Shown: positions 1 through 7,094 of the stretch, in pieces
Position numbering within the stretch: the first letter of the stretch is position 1
Layout: each line of letters opens with the position of its first letter
NCBI GenBank assembly: GCA_947631685.1
Contig: CANRMI010000012.1
Location: 1-64,000 of the forward strand
Source of the DNA: an uncultured Lachnospiraceae bacterium
GTDB lineage: Bacteria; Bacillota; Clostridia; Lachnospirales; Lachnospiraceae
Length of the DNA stretch: 64,000 nucleotides
Reading direction: 5' to 3'
Notes under the pieces: model-generated
What the model was told of the DNA's origin: nothing
The model's database searches: none
Seen by the model: the letters and a program-made list of their open reading frames with translations, nothing else
Made by a program: the position numbers and the translations under genes

Positions 1-116
1 TTTTGGTTGGTTCGTTCTCTCTGAAAATTTCTCTCTTGAATTTTCAGGGCTGCATTGCTGTTCGGTTGTCAAGGTGCTGTGATTTCAAGGTAATTTCATT
101 GGAAGAAGTTACCTAA
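1..116. other. Gene-free left edge, possible rRNA-operon leader-type spacer
   Basis: No ORF with a ribosome site is present. On the minus strand, downstream of the tRNA-Ser genes, the text contains a CTTGACAACCGAAC-like stretch and AT-rich imperfect repeats around CTGAAAATT. That style is common in spacers that precede or separate rRNA genes in Firmicutes. The link to an rRNA operon beyond position 1 is inference only. Confidence 0.25.
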
Positions 117-205
117 CGGAGAAGGAGGGATTTGAACCCTCGCGCCGCTATTAACGACCTGCACCCTTTCCAGGGGTGTCCCTTCGACCTCTTGGGTACT
201 TCTCC
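117..205 (-). tRNA. tRNA-Ser (anticodon GGA)
   Basis: On the minus strand the acceptor GGAGAAG pairs with CTTCTCC, followed by discriminator G, which is usual for tRNA-Ser. The anticodon arm CACCC-CTGGAAA-GGGTG exposes GGA. A long class II variable arm separates it from the T arm GAGGG-TTCAAAT-CCCTC. CCA is not encoded (the sequence continues GTT), so the 3' end must be added by nucleotidyltransferase. It lies about 72 nt downstream of the tRNA-Ser(UGA) gene and is probably co-transcribed with it. Confidence 0.95.
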
Positions 206-277
206 AAATAAGGTTGAAACCTTTTTTCATAATATGAAATTCCGTCGCAAGATGTGACGGGGAGAGGGTATCTCCAG

Positions 278-363
278 CGGAGAGGGTGGGATTCGAACCC
301 ACGCGCCTTTTAGGGCAAACGGTTTTCAAGACCGCCTCGTTATGACCGCTTCGATACCTCTCC
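278..363 (-). tRNA. tRNA-Ser (anticodon UGA)
   Basis: On the minus strand acceptor GGAGAGG pairs with CCTCTCC, with discriminator G. The anticodon arm GCGGT-CTTGAAA-ACCGT exposes TGA. A long variable arm and the T arm GTGGG-TTCGAAT-CCCAC complete a class II tRNA-Ser. CCA is not encoded. It is the first gene of a two-tRNA serine unit and sits directly behind a strong promoter. Together with tRNA-Ser(GGA) it covers the UCN codon box. Confidence 0.95.
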
Positions 364-368
364 AAGCG

Positions 369-423
369 TGCGCCGCTCATTCGGCGCAAAAATTATATTA
401 ACAAAAAAGGCCCAGCGTGTCAA
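369..423 (-). promoter_or_regulatory. Sigma-A promoter and leader hairpin of the tRNA-Ser pair
   Basis: Reading on the minus strand, -35 TTGACA (418-423), a 17-nt spacer and -10 TAATAT (395-400) form a near-consensus promoter. Between it and the tRNA 5' end is the hairpin TGCGCCG-AATGAG-CGGCGCA (369-388), probably a precursor leader removed during 5' maturation. The promoter lies just downstream of the GH43 gene stop codon. Confidence 0.8.
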
Positions 424-453
424 CATCTTTTTTAGGAATTTTACGCTATTTTT

Positions 454-2442
454 TTAAATATTTGTTTTATAGATAAAATTCAGAAATTTAACGGTAAAAT
501 CCGCTTCTCCGCCATAGGCAAACATGCCCACCATGGCACCGGTAAAACGTTTTCCTTTTTTAAGGCCCTCATCGCACAGATAGTAAACTCTCTCTATTTC
601 TGCCACGTTTTCCCAGTCTCCGTCATCCACGCGGCAATAAAAGGCGCGGCGGATCTTTTCGGTCTTTACGGCAAATTCCATGCGGGCCCCAACATCCGCC
701 AGCCGTCTTTTCCCATGTACCTCATCCTGTTCCCCCACATGCTCCTTTACCTGCAGGTACATTCCGTCCTTTTCACACAAAAGTCCGCAGGACACCCAGG
801 TGTTTTCATCATAGTAGCAGATCAGTCCCGCTTCCTGCCCGGCCAGCCATTTTTGATCCTTTGACACTTCCATCGCAGCAGCGGCGGCAAAGTTGAAATG
901 CTCCTGTCTGCGCAGCAGGATATTGCGGGCTCCCACATCACTTAGGGGCAGGCGGCTTCCTTTAAGAAACAGGGCAGTCCCCTCCAGCCTGATACCGTCC
1001 GGTTCAGGCGGCCTCGGCGTCATCCACTCTAAAGACAGGCGGCCATCTTCTCTACAAAAATCCGGACGGGTATCCACCCTATCCCCATGGGGCAATATCC
1101 TGTTTGCTGTTTCCTTTGGCAAAACAGGGCGTTTCTGCAGTACGCTGGGACCTTGTACCAGCGGCCAGCCGTCGGCGCTCCACACAATCGGATCCAGCGC
1201 CGTTTCCCTGCCCAAAATACTGTATTCTCCCTCCAGCTTTCTTCCGCACAGATACACCATGTACCAGTTTCCATCCGGCGTCTGTACAGGCTTGCCGTGT
1301 CCGCAGCGCTGTATGGGCGCGGTTTCGTCCATCTGACGCAGGATCGGATTGTAGGGACAGGGTTCATACTCGCCAAAGAGCTCCTTAGAGCGGGATACAG
1401 TGATCCTGTGCCCTAAGCCCGTACCTCCTTCCGCCTCAAACAAATAATAATACCCGTCTTTTTTCAGCAAATGGGGGCCTTCCGGCGCTCTTTTGTAATC
1501 TCCGTAAAATAAAAGGCGGGCCTCCCCAATCTGCCGGTCTGCGTTTTCACTGATTTCAAAAATGCGGGCGCCCCGGTTTAAGAGCATATACCGCCTGCCG
1601 TCGTCGTCCGTAAAAATGGACGGATCGATCCCATCCTCATCCAGAAATACCGGTTTACTGTAAGGACCCTCCGGCTTATCGGAAGAAACCACCATTTGTT
1701 TCCGGTAGACCCTGCCCGTATCGTTGAGCCGGTAGGTGGCACAGATATAATATCTTCCTTTATAATAGGAAATATCCGGTGCCCAGTATCCTCTTCCACC
1801 CTCGAGCCCGTCCAATTTTGCCCACTCCGGATTGGTAATAGCGTAACCGATAATCTCCCAGTGTATCAGATCCCTGGAATGAGACACCGGTATGCAGGGG
1901 AAAAAAATAAAAGAGGAATTGACCATATAATAGTCCTCTCCCACCCGCAGAATGGAGGGATCCGGATAAAAGCCGGTGCGAATGGGGTTGCGGCAGGCCT
2001 CTTCATAGGAAAATCCCACCCTTTTTGCAAAATACGCTTCCATGCCCGTAAAATCCGCTTCGTCACAGGCATATTTTACATATTCTTCGCTGCCGCAGGC
2101 GGCCAGATGCGCAATATCAAAAGGCGTCAGCAAATCATTGTCCCCGAAGAGAGGGGACATCCCCACCCGCTCCACCAGATATTTCACCAGTTCTATATTT
2201 CCCGACATAACTCCATAGTGGAGAATATTGCGGTGAAGTCCGTCCGTTACGTTCATGCTGGCCCTGGAATATTCCACTATATAGCGTACAATGGGAAGAT
2301 TGCCTGTGCGGGCTGCCAGAAAGCTCATAGGCAGTCCTTCTTCGGTGCAGTCATCTATGACCGGCGGGTTTTCTATCAACAGCTCTTTTACCTGTTCCAA
2401 ATCTTTGGCCAGAATTGCCTGTTCCAACAATGCGCTCATCAT
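454..2442 (-). CDS. Ankyrin-repeat / GH43 fusion glycosidase (beta-xylosidase or arabinofuranosidase type)
   Basis: A 662-aa predicted cytoplasmic enzyme with no signal peptide. Residues 1 to about 150 are ankyrin-like repeats (SFLAARTGNLPIVRYIVEY, ILHYGVMSGNIELVKYLVE). Residues about 152-480 are a GH43 five-bladed propeller: candidate catalytic Asp in FYPDPS (about 161), Asp in GIDPSIF (about 273) and Glu in APEGPH (about 321). About 490-660 looks like the ConA-like C-terminal domain of GH43 xylosidases. The ORF track start is too early. The ATG at 2442 overlaps the upstream stop as ATGA and follows GGGAGGAA, giving MMSALLEQ. It is the last gene after the acetylesterase, which suggests removal of xylose or arabinose from imported acetylated oligosaccharides. 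The ankyrin fusion is unusual; substrate is unproven. Confidence 0.88.
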   Translation of the reverse strand: MMSALLEQAILAKDLEQVKELLIENPPVIDDCTEEGLPMSFLAARTGNLPIVRYIVEYSRASMNVTDGLHRNILHYGVMSGNIELVKYLVERVGMSPLFGDNDLLTPFDIAHLAACGSEEYVKYACDEADFTGMEAYFAKRVGFSYEEACRNPIRTGFYPDPSILRVGEDYYMVNSSFIFFPCIPVSHSRDLIHWEIIGYAITNPEWAKLDGLEGGRGYWAPDISYYKGRYYICATYRLNDTGRVYRKQMVVSSDKPEGPYSKPVFLDEDGIDPSIFTDDDGRRYMLLNRGARIFEISENADRQIGEARLLFYGDYKRAPEGPHLLKKDGYYYLFEAEGGTGLGHRITVSRSKELFGEYEPCPYNPILRQMDETAPIQRCGHGKPVQTPDGNWYMVYLCGRKLEGEYSILGRETALDPIVWSADGWPLVQGPSVLQKRPVLPKETANRILPHGDRVDTRPDFCREDGRLSLEWMTPRPPEPDGIRLEGTALFLKGSRLPLSDVGARNILLRRQEHFNFAAAAAMEVSKDQKWLAGQEAGLICYYDENTWVSCGLLCEKDGMYLQVKEHVGEQDEVHGKRRLADVGARMEFAVKTEKIRRAFYCRVDDGDWENVAEIERVYYLCDEGLKKGKRFTGAMVGMFAYGGEADFTVKFLNFIYKTNI

Positions 2443-3137
2443 TTCCTCCCTGTCCACTCTTCCAAAATCAATTCCGCGTATTCCCCGCCCAATTCCTTCA
2501 GGCCCCGGACCACCAGACCAGCAAAGCATACCGCGCCTTCATATTTCAAATGCGTATTGTCCTCTTTTCCCTCCGAATAAGCCGCATACTCGCCGGGTGC
2601 CAGATGCATGAACCATCGGATACTTTTCTCCGCGCCGGCACTTTCCATAATCTTTCTGCTCTTTTCATACAGATCCACCAACGCCACTTTTTCTTCATCG
2701 GCAGTCTTTTTCATAGCGGCCACGTATTCCCTATGGGCGCCTTCTCCCAGATGCCCCTCTTCGGTAAAACAGCGCCTCTCCAGGGGCGTGATCAATACCG
2801 GCTTCGCGCCATAGTTTCTTGCGGTTTCTATAAAGATCTTCAGGTTTTCCACATAGGTCCCAAAAGGATCCGTATATCTTGTGACATCCTGGATTTTTTC
2901 GTCATTGTGTCCGAACTGGATAAAGAGATAGTCCCCTTTCCCTATCTGCTCCTCAATGGGCTTCAGCCGTCCTTCATCCAAAAAGCTTTTTGTGCTCCTG
3001 CCATTTTTCGCGTAATTGCAGACACGGATATCTTCTCTTGTATATAAGGAAAATACCTGGCCGATACCGGTCTGGGGATAGGTGGTAATATCGTTGGTCT
3101 GCACAGTGGAATCCCCCGCCCAAAATATTCTTTTCAT
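2439..3137 (-). CDS. SGNH/GDSL acetylesterase, rhamnogalacturonan acetylesterase-like (CE12)
   Basis: A 232-aa SGNH hydrolase. Block I is GDST (nucleophile Ser about residue 9), the block III-like region is FIQFGHNDE, and the C-terminal DNTHL supplies the Asp/His pair. Length and motif order fit CE12 rhamnogalacturonan acetylesterases (YesT/RhgT type), which remove acetyl groups from pectin backbones. There is no signal peptide, so it probably acts on imported oligosaccharides. The start follows GGAGG at good spacing. It overlaps the ankyrin-GH43 gene by ATGA and is separated from the ABC permease genes by a strong terminator, so it needs read-through or its own promoter. Confidence 0.85.
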   Translation of the reverse strand: MKRIFWAGDSTVQTNDITTYPQTGIGQVFSLYTREDIRVCNYAKNGRSTKSFLDEGRLKPIEEQIGKGDYLFIQFGHNDEKIQDVTRYTDPFGTYVENLKIFIETARNYGAKPVLITPLERRCFTEEGHLGEGAHREYVAAMKKTADEEKVALVDLYEKSRKIMESAGAEKSIRWFMHLAPGEYAAYSEGKEDNTHLKYEGAVCFAGLVVRGLKELGGEYAELILEEWTGRK

Positions 3138-3150
3138 AGAAACCTCCGTC

Positions 3151-3190
3151 TAAAAAACAGGGGAAACTCCGATCAAAGGAGTTTCCCCTG
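3151..3190 (-). terminator. Rho-independent terminator after the ABC permease gene
   Basis: A perfect 13-bp stem, CAGGGGAAACTCC with GGAGTTTCCCCTG (3158-3190), has a 7-nt loop and is followed on the minus strand by TTTTTT. It separates the transporter genes from the downstream esterase and GH43 genes and could set a lower expression level for the enzymes. Confidence 0.9.
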
Positions 3191-3217
3191 CATGAATTTC
3201 AAAAACGCCTCGGGCAG

Positions 3218-4081
3218 TTATTCCTTTACCGCACCGATATTTACGCCCTTTACAAAATATTTCTGCAGGAACGGATACAGAATCATGAACGGGATGATCG
3301 CGATCATGATAGATGCATTCGCCAGCGTGGACGTGTTGATCTCGGTTGAAGGCGGCAGGTCACCGCTGCCGATCATGCTCTTTAACTGCTGCTGGAAGGT
3401 ATACAGTGAAGGCTTCATGATGTAGATGTTGGCTGCGGTATAGTCGTTCCATGCGCCAACCGCGAACATCAGACCAATGGAAGCCAGCGCCGCCTTGGAA
3501 AGAGGCAGCACAATCTTGAAGAAAATACCCATGGGCGAGCAGCCGTCAATACGGGCCGCTTCAAACAACCCCTGAGGAATGCCTTCAAAGAAGTTTCTCA
3601 TCAGCACCAGGTTATATACGTTGATACCATGCTTGACTACGATCGCCATCAGGTTGTTTACCAGTCCCAGCTGCTTGTAAACCAGGAACTCAGGAATCAT
3701 ACCGCCGCTGAATACCATGGTGATCAGCAGGAAATACGCAAAGAAATTACGTCCCGGCATTTCAAACTGGATCAGCACATAACCACCCAGAGTGGAAAGC
3801 ACCAGACCTAATAAAGTACCCAAAAGAGTGGTGATCACAGAGTTCAGCAGGGGCATATAGAGGTTGTTATAGGTTAAGATCCTCTTGTAACCCGCTATCG
3901 TAAATTCATAAGGCCACAGTCTCAAAGCCGCTACGGTCTTGGCATCCAGAGAGTCCACTATGACTTTCCAGATAGGCACCAATATCAGCAATCCGATCAA
4001 AATAAACAGCAGATAGTTGACAATGGGGAAAATCTTGATTTTTTTACGTCTTTTTACCGCAATCTTCGTATTCTCAGCCAT
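3218..4081 (-). CDS. Carbohydrate ABC transporter permease (CUT1, YtcP/LplC-like)
   Basis: A 287-aa inner-membrane subunit with about six membrane helices. The EAA loop region reads EAARIDGCSPMGIFFKIVLPLSKAAL, typical of binding-protein-dependent permeases. It pairs with the 323-aa permease upstream (12-nt gap) and the lipoprotein SBP to form the YteP-YtcP-YtcQ type of importer, which in Bacillus takes up rhamnogalacturonan-derived oligosaccharides. No ATPase is encoded nearby, as usual for this class, which shares an MsmX-type ATPase. The RBS AGGAGGG supports the start. Confidence 0.9.
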   Translation of the reverse strand: MAENTKIAVKRRKKIKIFPIVNYLLFILIGLLILVPIWKVIVDSLDAKTVAALRLWPYEFTIAGYKRILTYNNLYMPLLNSVITTLLGTLLGLVLSTLGGYVLIQFEMPGRNFFAYFLLITMVFSGGMIPEFLVYKQLGLVNNLMAIVVKHGINVYNLVLMRNFFEGIPQGLFEAARIDGCSPMGIFFKIVLPLSKAALASIGLMFAVGAWNDYTAANIYIMKPSLYTFQQQLKSMIGSGDLPPSTEINTSTLANASIMIAIIPFMILYPFLQKYFVKGVNIGAVKE

Positions 4082-4092
4082 GTCCGTCCCTC

Positions 4093-5064
4093 CTATACAA
4101 TACCGCGGCCGCGTACTTTCTTACTTGCCCAGTTGCATATAAGCACCAGTACGCACCCCACCAATGATTTGAAAAGTCCAACCGCTGTGGTAAAGCCATA
4201 GTCAGAGGTTGCTCCGGCCGCAAGACCGGTACGGTAGATGTAGGTAGAGATAACATCCGCCACATCATTGACACCACGCTGCCAGAATACCAATACGGAT
4301 TCAAACAGGTTCATAACCTTTGCCAGGTTCAGGATCAATACGGTGATAATGGTATTGGCCAGTGCCGGCAGGGTAACATAGCGCATCTTCTGGAAACGGG
4401 TCGCGCCGTCAATGTCCGCGGCTTCATACAGCTCAGGATTGATTCCCGCCAGCGTTGCCAGGAATATAATGGTTCCCCAGCCCGTCTCTTTCCAGATATT
4501 AATGATATAGTATACGGGCCGCCACCATTTTGTATCGTTTAGGAAGTATATGTATTCTCCCTCTCCCAATATGCCCCAGCTCTGCAGGGCGGTGTTCACC
4601 ATACCGCTGGCAGTAGGCGCCAGGATCAGGCTGAAGATGGAAGCCGTTACTACCCAGGACATGAAGTGAGGTAAGTATATAACAGTCTGCAGAATCTTCT
4701 TTGCAAACAAATTCGCCATTTCATTTAACAATATAGAAACCACAACGGATGAAAATGTGGTAATAAGCAATTTAATGATACTCAATTCCAAAGTATTTTT
4801 GAAGGCAGTCAAAAACGCCTTTTGTTTAATGGGATCGGAAAACATATCATAGAAATTTTCCAATCCTACAAATGTAGGGGTACGCCCCACCTTATACTCA
4901 TAAAAAGCATAACGAATACCCAGCATGGGCCAATACTGTGTCAGGATGACAAAGATAAAAACAGGCAAAAACATGAGGTAAAAACCCCTGTGGTTCCAGA
5001 TTCTCTTGCTCAGAGGCTTTTTTATGACCTGAACGGTCCCTTCAGATTTATTCTTCTTGGCCAT
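4093..5064 (-). CDS. Carbohydrate ABC transporter permease (CUT1, YteP/LplB-like)
   Basis: A 323-aa membrane protein with a cytoplasmic N-terminus (about 30 residues), about six helices and an EAA motif around YEAADIDGATRFQKMRYVTLP. It belongs to the LplB/YteP branch, the usual partner of LplC/YtcP. It is second in the operon after the solute-binding lipoprotein and is separated from it by a stable hairpin. The start follows GAAAGGAAG. Substrate is inferred from the neighbouring acetylesterase and GH43 as acetylated pectic or xylan oligosaccharides. Confidence 0.9.
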   Translation of the reverse strand: MAKKNKSEGTVQVIKKPLSKRIWNHRGFYLMFLPVFIFVILTQYWPMLGIRYAFYEYKVGRTPTFVGLENFYDMFSDPIKQKAFLTAFKNTLELSIIKLLITTFSSVVVSILLNEMANLFAKKILQTVIYLPHFMSWVVTASIFSLILAPTASGMVNTALQSWGILGEGEYIYFLNDTKWWRPVYYIINIWKETGWGTIIFLATLAGINPELYEAADIDGATRFQKMRYVTLPALANTIITVLILNLAKVMNLFESVLVFWQRGVNDVADVISTYIYRTGLAAGATSDYGFTTAVGLFKSLVGCVLVLICNWASKKVRGRGIV

Positions 5065-5117
5065 AGAATCAATCTTCCTTTCTTAGAGCGTTCCTAAAAC
5101 AAGTCTTTCTTTTTATA

Positions 5118-5151
5118 ACGACTGCCCTGCCCGTCTGGGCAGGACAGTCGT
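5118..5151 (-). promoter_or_regulatory. Intercistronic hairpin between SBP and permease genes
   Basis: A 15-bp inverted repeat ACGACTGTCCTGCCC-AGAC-GGGCAGGGCAGTCGT on the minus strand has one U-G wobble. No T-run follows. Such structures after SBP genes typically stabilise the upstream mRNA segment or attenuate read-through, giving more binding protein than permease. Confidence 0.7.
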
Positions 5152-5185
5152 CCATGAACTTGATCGTCAATGCTTCAGAATTTTA

Positions 5186-6823
5186 TTATTCTGCAGTATT
5201 CAGACTGTCTAATACTTCCTGTACCAGAGGGCCTGCCTGCTCTTCATAATAGGACATCCACTCGTCTACATCGCCGTTCTTTTCAATAACCTGGCTCATA
5301 ACTTCCTGCTGTACTTCCAGAATGGAAGGATTGTTTACGGAATAAACCTCGGAAGAAGGAGTAGCAGGTGCGGTTCTGCAGTTTGCAAGGAAATATTCGT
5401 TACCTGCATCAATGGAAGGATCAGCACTGGTAAAGCCATTGGTCAAAGGTGCGATAGCCAGTGCGGGATCGATGAAGTTCTTCTTCCATGCGGTAGCAGG
5501 GTCATTGGGGGTAGCCAGTAAATGGAACTGACCTTCCTCATAAGTCTTAGGCTCTGCGTCACCAATGGTAACGGTCTCTGCAGCGGTGGACCAGTGTACG
5601 CCTTCAGCGCCGTAGGTCCAAAGAGTCTGTACTACATCGCCGTCCATCATGGTCTCGATGAACAGATCGAAGATCTGCTGCTCACGGGTATTGCTGTCAT
5701 CGCCGTCGTTTAAGATAACCCATACAGGAGCGGTTCTGTCGATATAGCCGCCTACTGCTTTTACTTCATCGATAACAGGCAGGAATACGATCTCCTGATC
5801 GTCGCCTAAGTTCTTGTGTACATTGTCAACGGTGGTCTTGGTCCAGGAACCTGCCCAGTAAGCGTAGGCGCCACAGGAAGAGGTCTGGTCTGCGGACCAG
5901 AAGCCTTCACGTACGTCCTTGGTGGACATACCGGAGGTCATCGGGTTGATAACGCCGTCGTTGTAAGCTTTCTGCAGTCTTAACAGCGCTGCCTTGGTTG
6001 CATCGGTATCGAAACCGTCATACCATACACCGTCTTCACCCTGGGTAAACGCGGGATATGCGTCCTGCCAGAACTCGGGCAGATACTGAATGTAAGGGGT
6101 ATCGTCCAGCTTCGCGAATCCGGCTGCCGCGGTACCGTAGGTATCGTTCTTACCATTGCCGTCAGGATCCATGGTGGTGAATCTGGTAAGCATCTCATAG
6201 TAGTCATCAAAGGTCTTGATGTCATCTGTGCTCATGCCTACAGCATCCAGCCAGGACTTCTTAACATAAGTAATACAACCGTTGCCGTACGCGGGAGCGA
6301 AGCCGTAGAGTCTGCCGTTGATCTTCAACAGTTCATTGGTAGAGGTAGCGGTGATTCTGGAATAGAAATCCGCATTCTCATAAGCATCGGTCATATCCCA
6401 CAGATAGGAAGAGCCGTCCTCGTTGGTCAGAGCCGCGTAGGATTTGTACATTTCAGCGCTCATCAACAGAATGTCAGGCTTCTCACCTGCAGTCAGCAGA
6501 CGCTGAACAGTTTCTTTGTAGGAGTTGTGGTCCAACTGGTTGATCACCAGGTCAACGCCTACCGCGTCTTCCCACTGTTTCTCAAATTCAGCCTGACCGT
6601 TTTCCTGGGTTGCTGCCAGAGTACCGTCGATCCAGAACTCGATCTTGTCTACGGTAACATCTGTACTCTCTCCACCGTTGGAAGCAGCTTCATTGCCGTC
6701 TGCGGGAGTCGTGCCGCCGGTGCTTCCGCCGCCGTTGTTGTTGTCGGCATTGTCACCGCCGCAGCCTGCAAGGGTAGCTACCATAGCCGTGGCGAGAAGG
6801 ATAGATAAAATCTTCTTCTTCAT
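5186..6823 (-). CDS. Extracellular solute-binding lipoprotein of a CUT1 oligosaccharide importer
   Basis: A 545-aa lipoprotein. The signal peptide MKKKILSILLATAMVATLAGCGG has a lipobox (LAGC), followed by a Gly/Asn/Ser/Thr-rich linker. The body is a large LplA/YtcQ-type family 1 binding protein. The track's upstream 49 codons are rejected: the ATG at 6823 has AGGAGGAAAGTT in front and starts a clean signal peptide. It is the first gene of the importer operon. A promoter and paired AraC-type sites lie 60-125 bp upstream, so control by the divergent AraC regulator is likely. Confidence 0.93.
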   Translation of the reverse strand: MKKKILSILLATAMVATLAGCGGDNADNNNGGGSTGGTTPADGNEAASNGGESTDVTVDKIEFWIDGTLAATQENGQAEFEKQWEDAVGVDLVINQLDHNSYKETVQRLLTAGEKPDILLMSAEMYKSYAALTNEDGSSYLWDMTDAYENADFYSRITATSTNELLKINGRLYGFAPAYGNGCITYVKKSWLDAVGMSTDDIKTFDDYYEMLTRFTTMDPDGNGKNDTYGTAAAGFAKLDDTPYIQYLPEFWQDAYPAFTQGEDGVWYDGFDTDATKAALLRLQKAYNDGVINPMTSGMSTKDVREGFWSADQTSSCGAYAYWAGSWTKTTVDNVHKNLGDDQEIVFLPVIDEVKAVGGYIDRTAPVWVILNDGDDSNTREQQIFDLFIETMMDGDVVQTLWTYGAEGVHWSTAAETVTIGDAEPKTYEEGQFHLLATPNDPATAWKKNFIDPALAIAPLTNGFTSADPSIDAGNEYFLANCRTAPATPSSEVYSVNNPSILEVQQEVMSQVIEKNGDVDEWMSYYEEQAGPLVQEVLDSLNTAE

Positions 6824-6882
6824 AACTTTCCTCCTAAAATATTTTGTGTGTAAAGTTATGCAGGACTTTCCTGCGTAATCAC

Positions 6883-6911
6883 ACCATAGCATTGTATTTA
6901 TGCGTCCACAA
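6883..6911 (-). promoter_or_regulatory. Predicted promoter of the SBP importer operon
   Basis: On the minus strand, -35 TTGTGG (6906-6911), a 17-nt spacer and -10 TATGGT (6883-6888). The -35 is weak, as expected for an activator-dependent promoter, and abuts the proposed AraC sites at 6914-6948. Confidence 0.5.
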
Positions 6912-6913
6912 GA

Positions 6914-6948
6914 GACAAAACTTGCGGTCATGGGACGAAATTTGCGGT
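6914..6948. promoter_or_regulatory. Tandem 15-bp direct repeats, candidate AraC binding sites
   Basis: GACAAAACTTGCGGT (6914-6928) and GACGAAATTTGCGGT (6934-6948) match at 13 of 15 positions with starts 20 bp apart, about two helical turns. They end beside the -35 of the importer promoter, the arrangement used by AraC-family activators. Binding by the divergent regulator is inference. Confidence 0.55.
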
Positions 6949-6983
6949 GCGATTTTGCGAAGCCCTGCAATTACTGGATTTTT

Positions 6984-6997
6984 TGTAAGCGCTTACA
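6984..6997. promoter_or_regulatory. Cre-like palindrome TGTAAGCGCTTACA
   Basis: A perfect 14-bp palindrome fitting the CcpA/LacI-family operator consensus. It lies just upstream of the AraC-gene -35 box and upstream of the importer operon. CcpA repression or a pathway-specific LacI repressor could use it. Related boxes occur at 40354 and 40497 beside the uxaBA/lacI promoters. Confidence 0.65.
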
Positions 6998-6999
6998 TA

Positions 7000-7052
7000 T
7001 TGTTTTTTTTTCATAAAACTGGTACAATTTTCTTAATGCTAAAAAATTGTAC
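7000..7052 (+). promoter_or_regulatory. Promoter and 10-bp dyad in front of the AraC gene
   Basis: -35 TTGTTT (7000-7005), 17-nt spacer, -10 TACAAT (7023-7028). The -10 lies within the left arm of the inverted repeat GTACAATTTT / AAAATTGTAC (7022-7031 and 7043-7052, 11-nt spacer). The dyad may be an operator or a short hairpin at the transcript start. Confidence 0.5.
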
Positions 7053-7094
7053 GCTGCGGGAGCCTTTGAGGGCTCCGCTGAGAGAGGGATTTCT

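Noticed and set aside
96-389. 97-aa minus-strand ORF over the tRNA genes
   Set aside because: It overlaps both tRNA-Ser genes and their promoter and has no RBS; it is a shadow.
893-1416. Plus-strand ORFs of 94-147 aa opposite the GH43 gene
   Set aside because: Low-complexity Cys/Pro/Arg-rich translations antisense to a clear enzyme, without RBS.
1696-3047. Plus-strand 294-aa and 210-aa ORFs
   Set aside because: Long but antisense to the GH43 and CE12 genes; their length comes from codon bias in the real frame.
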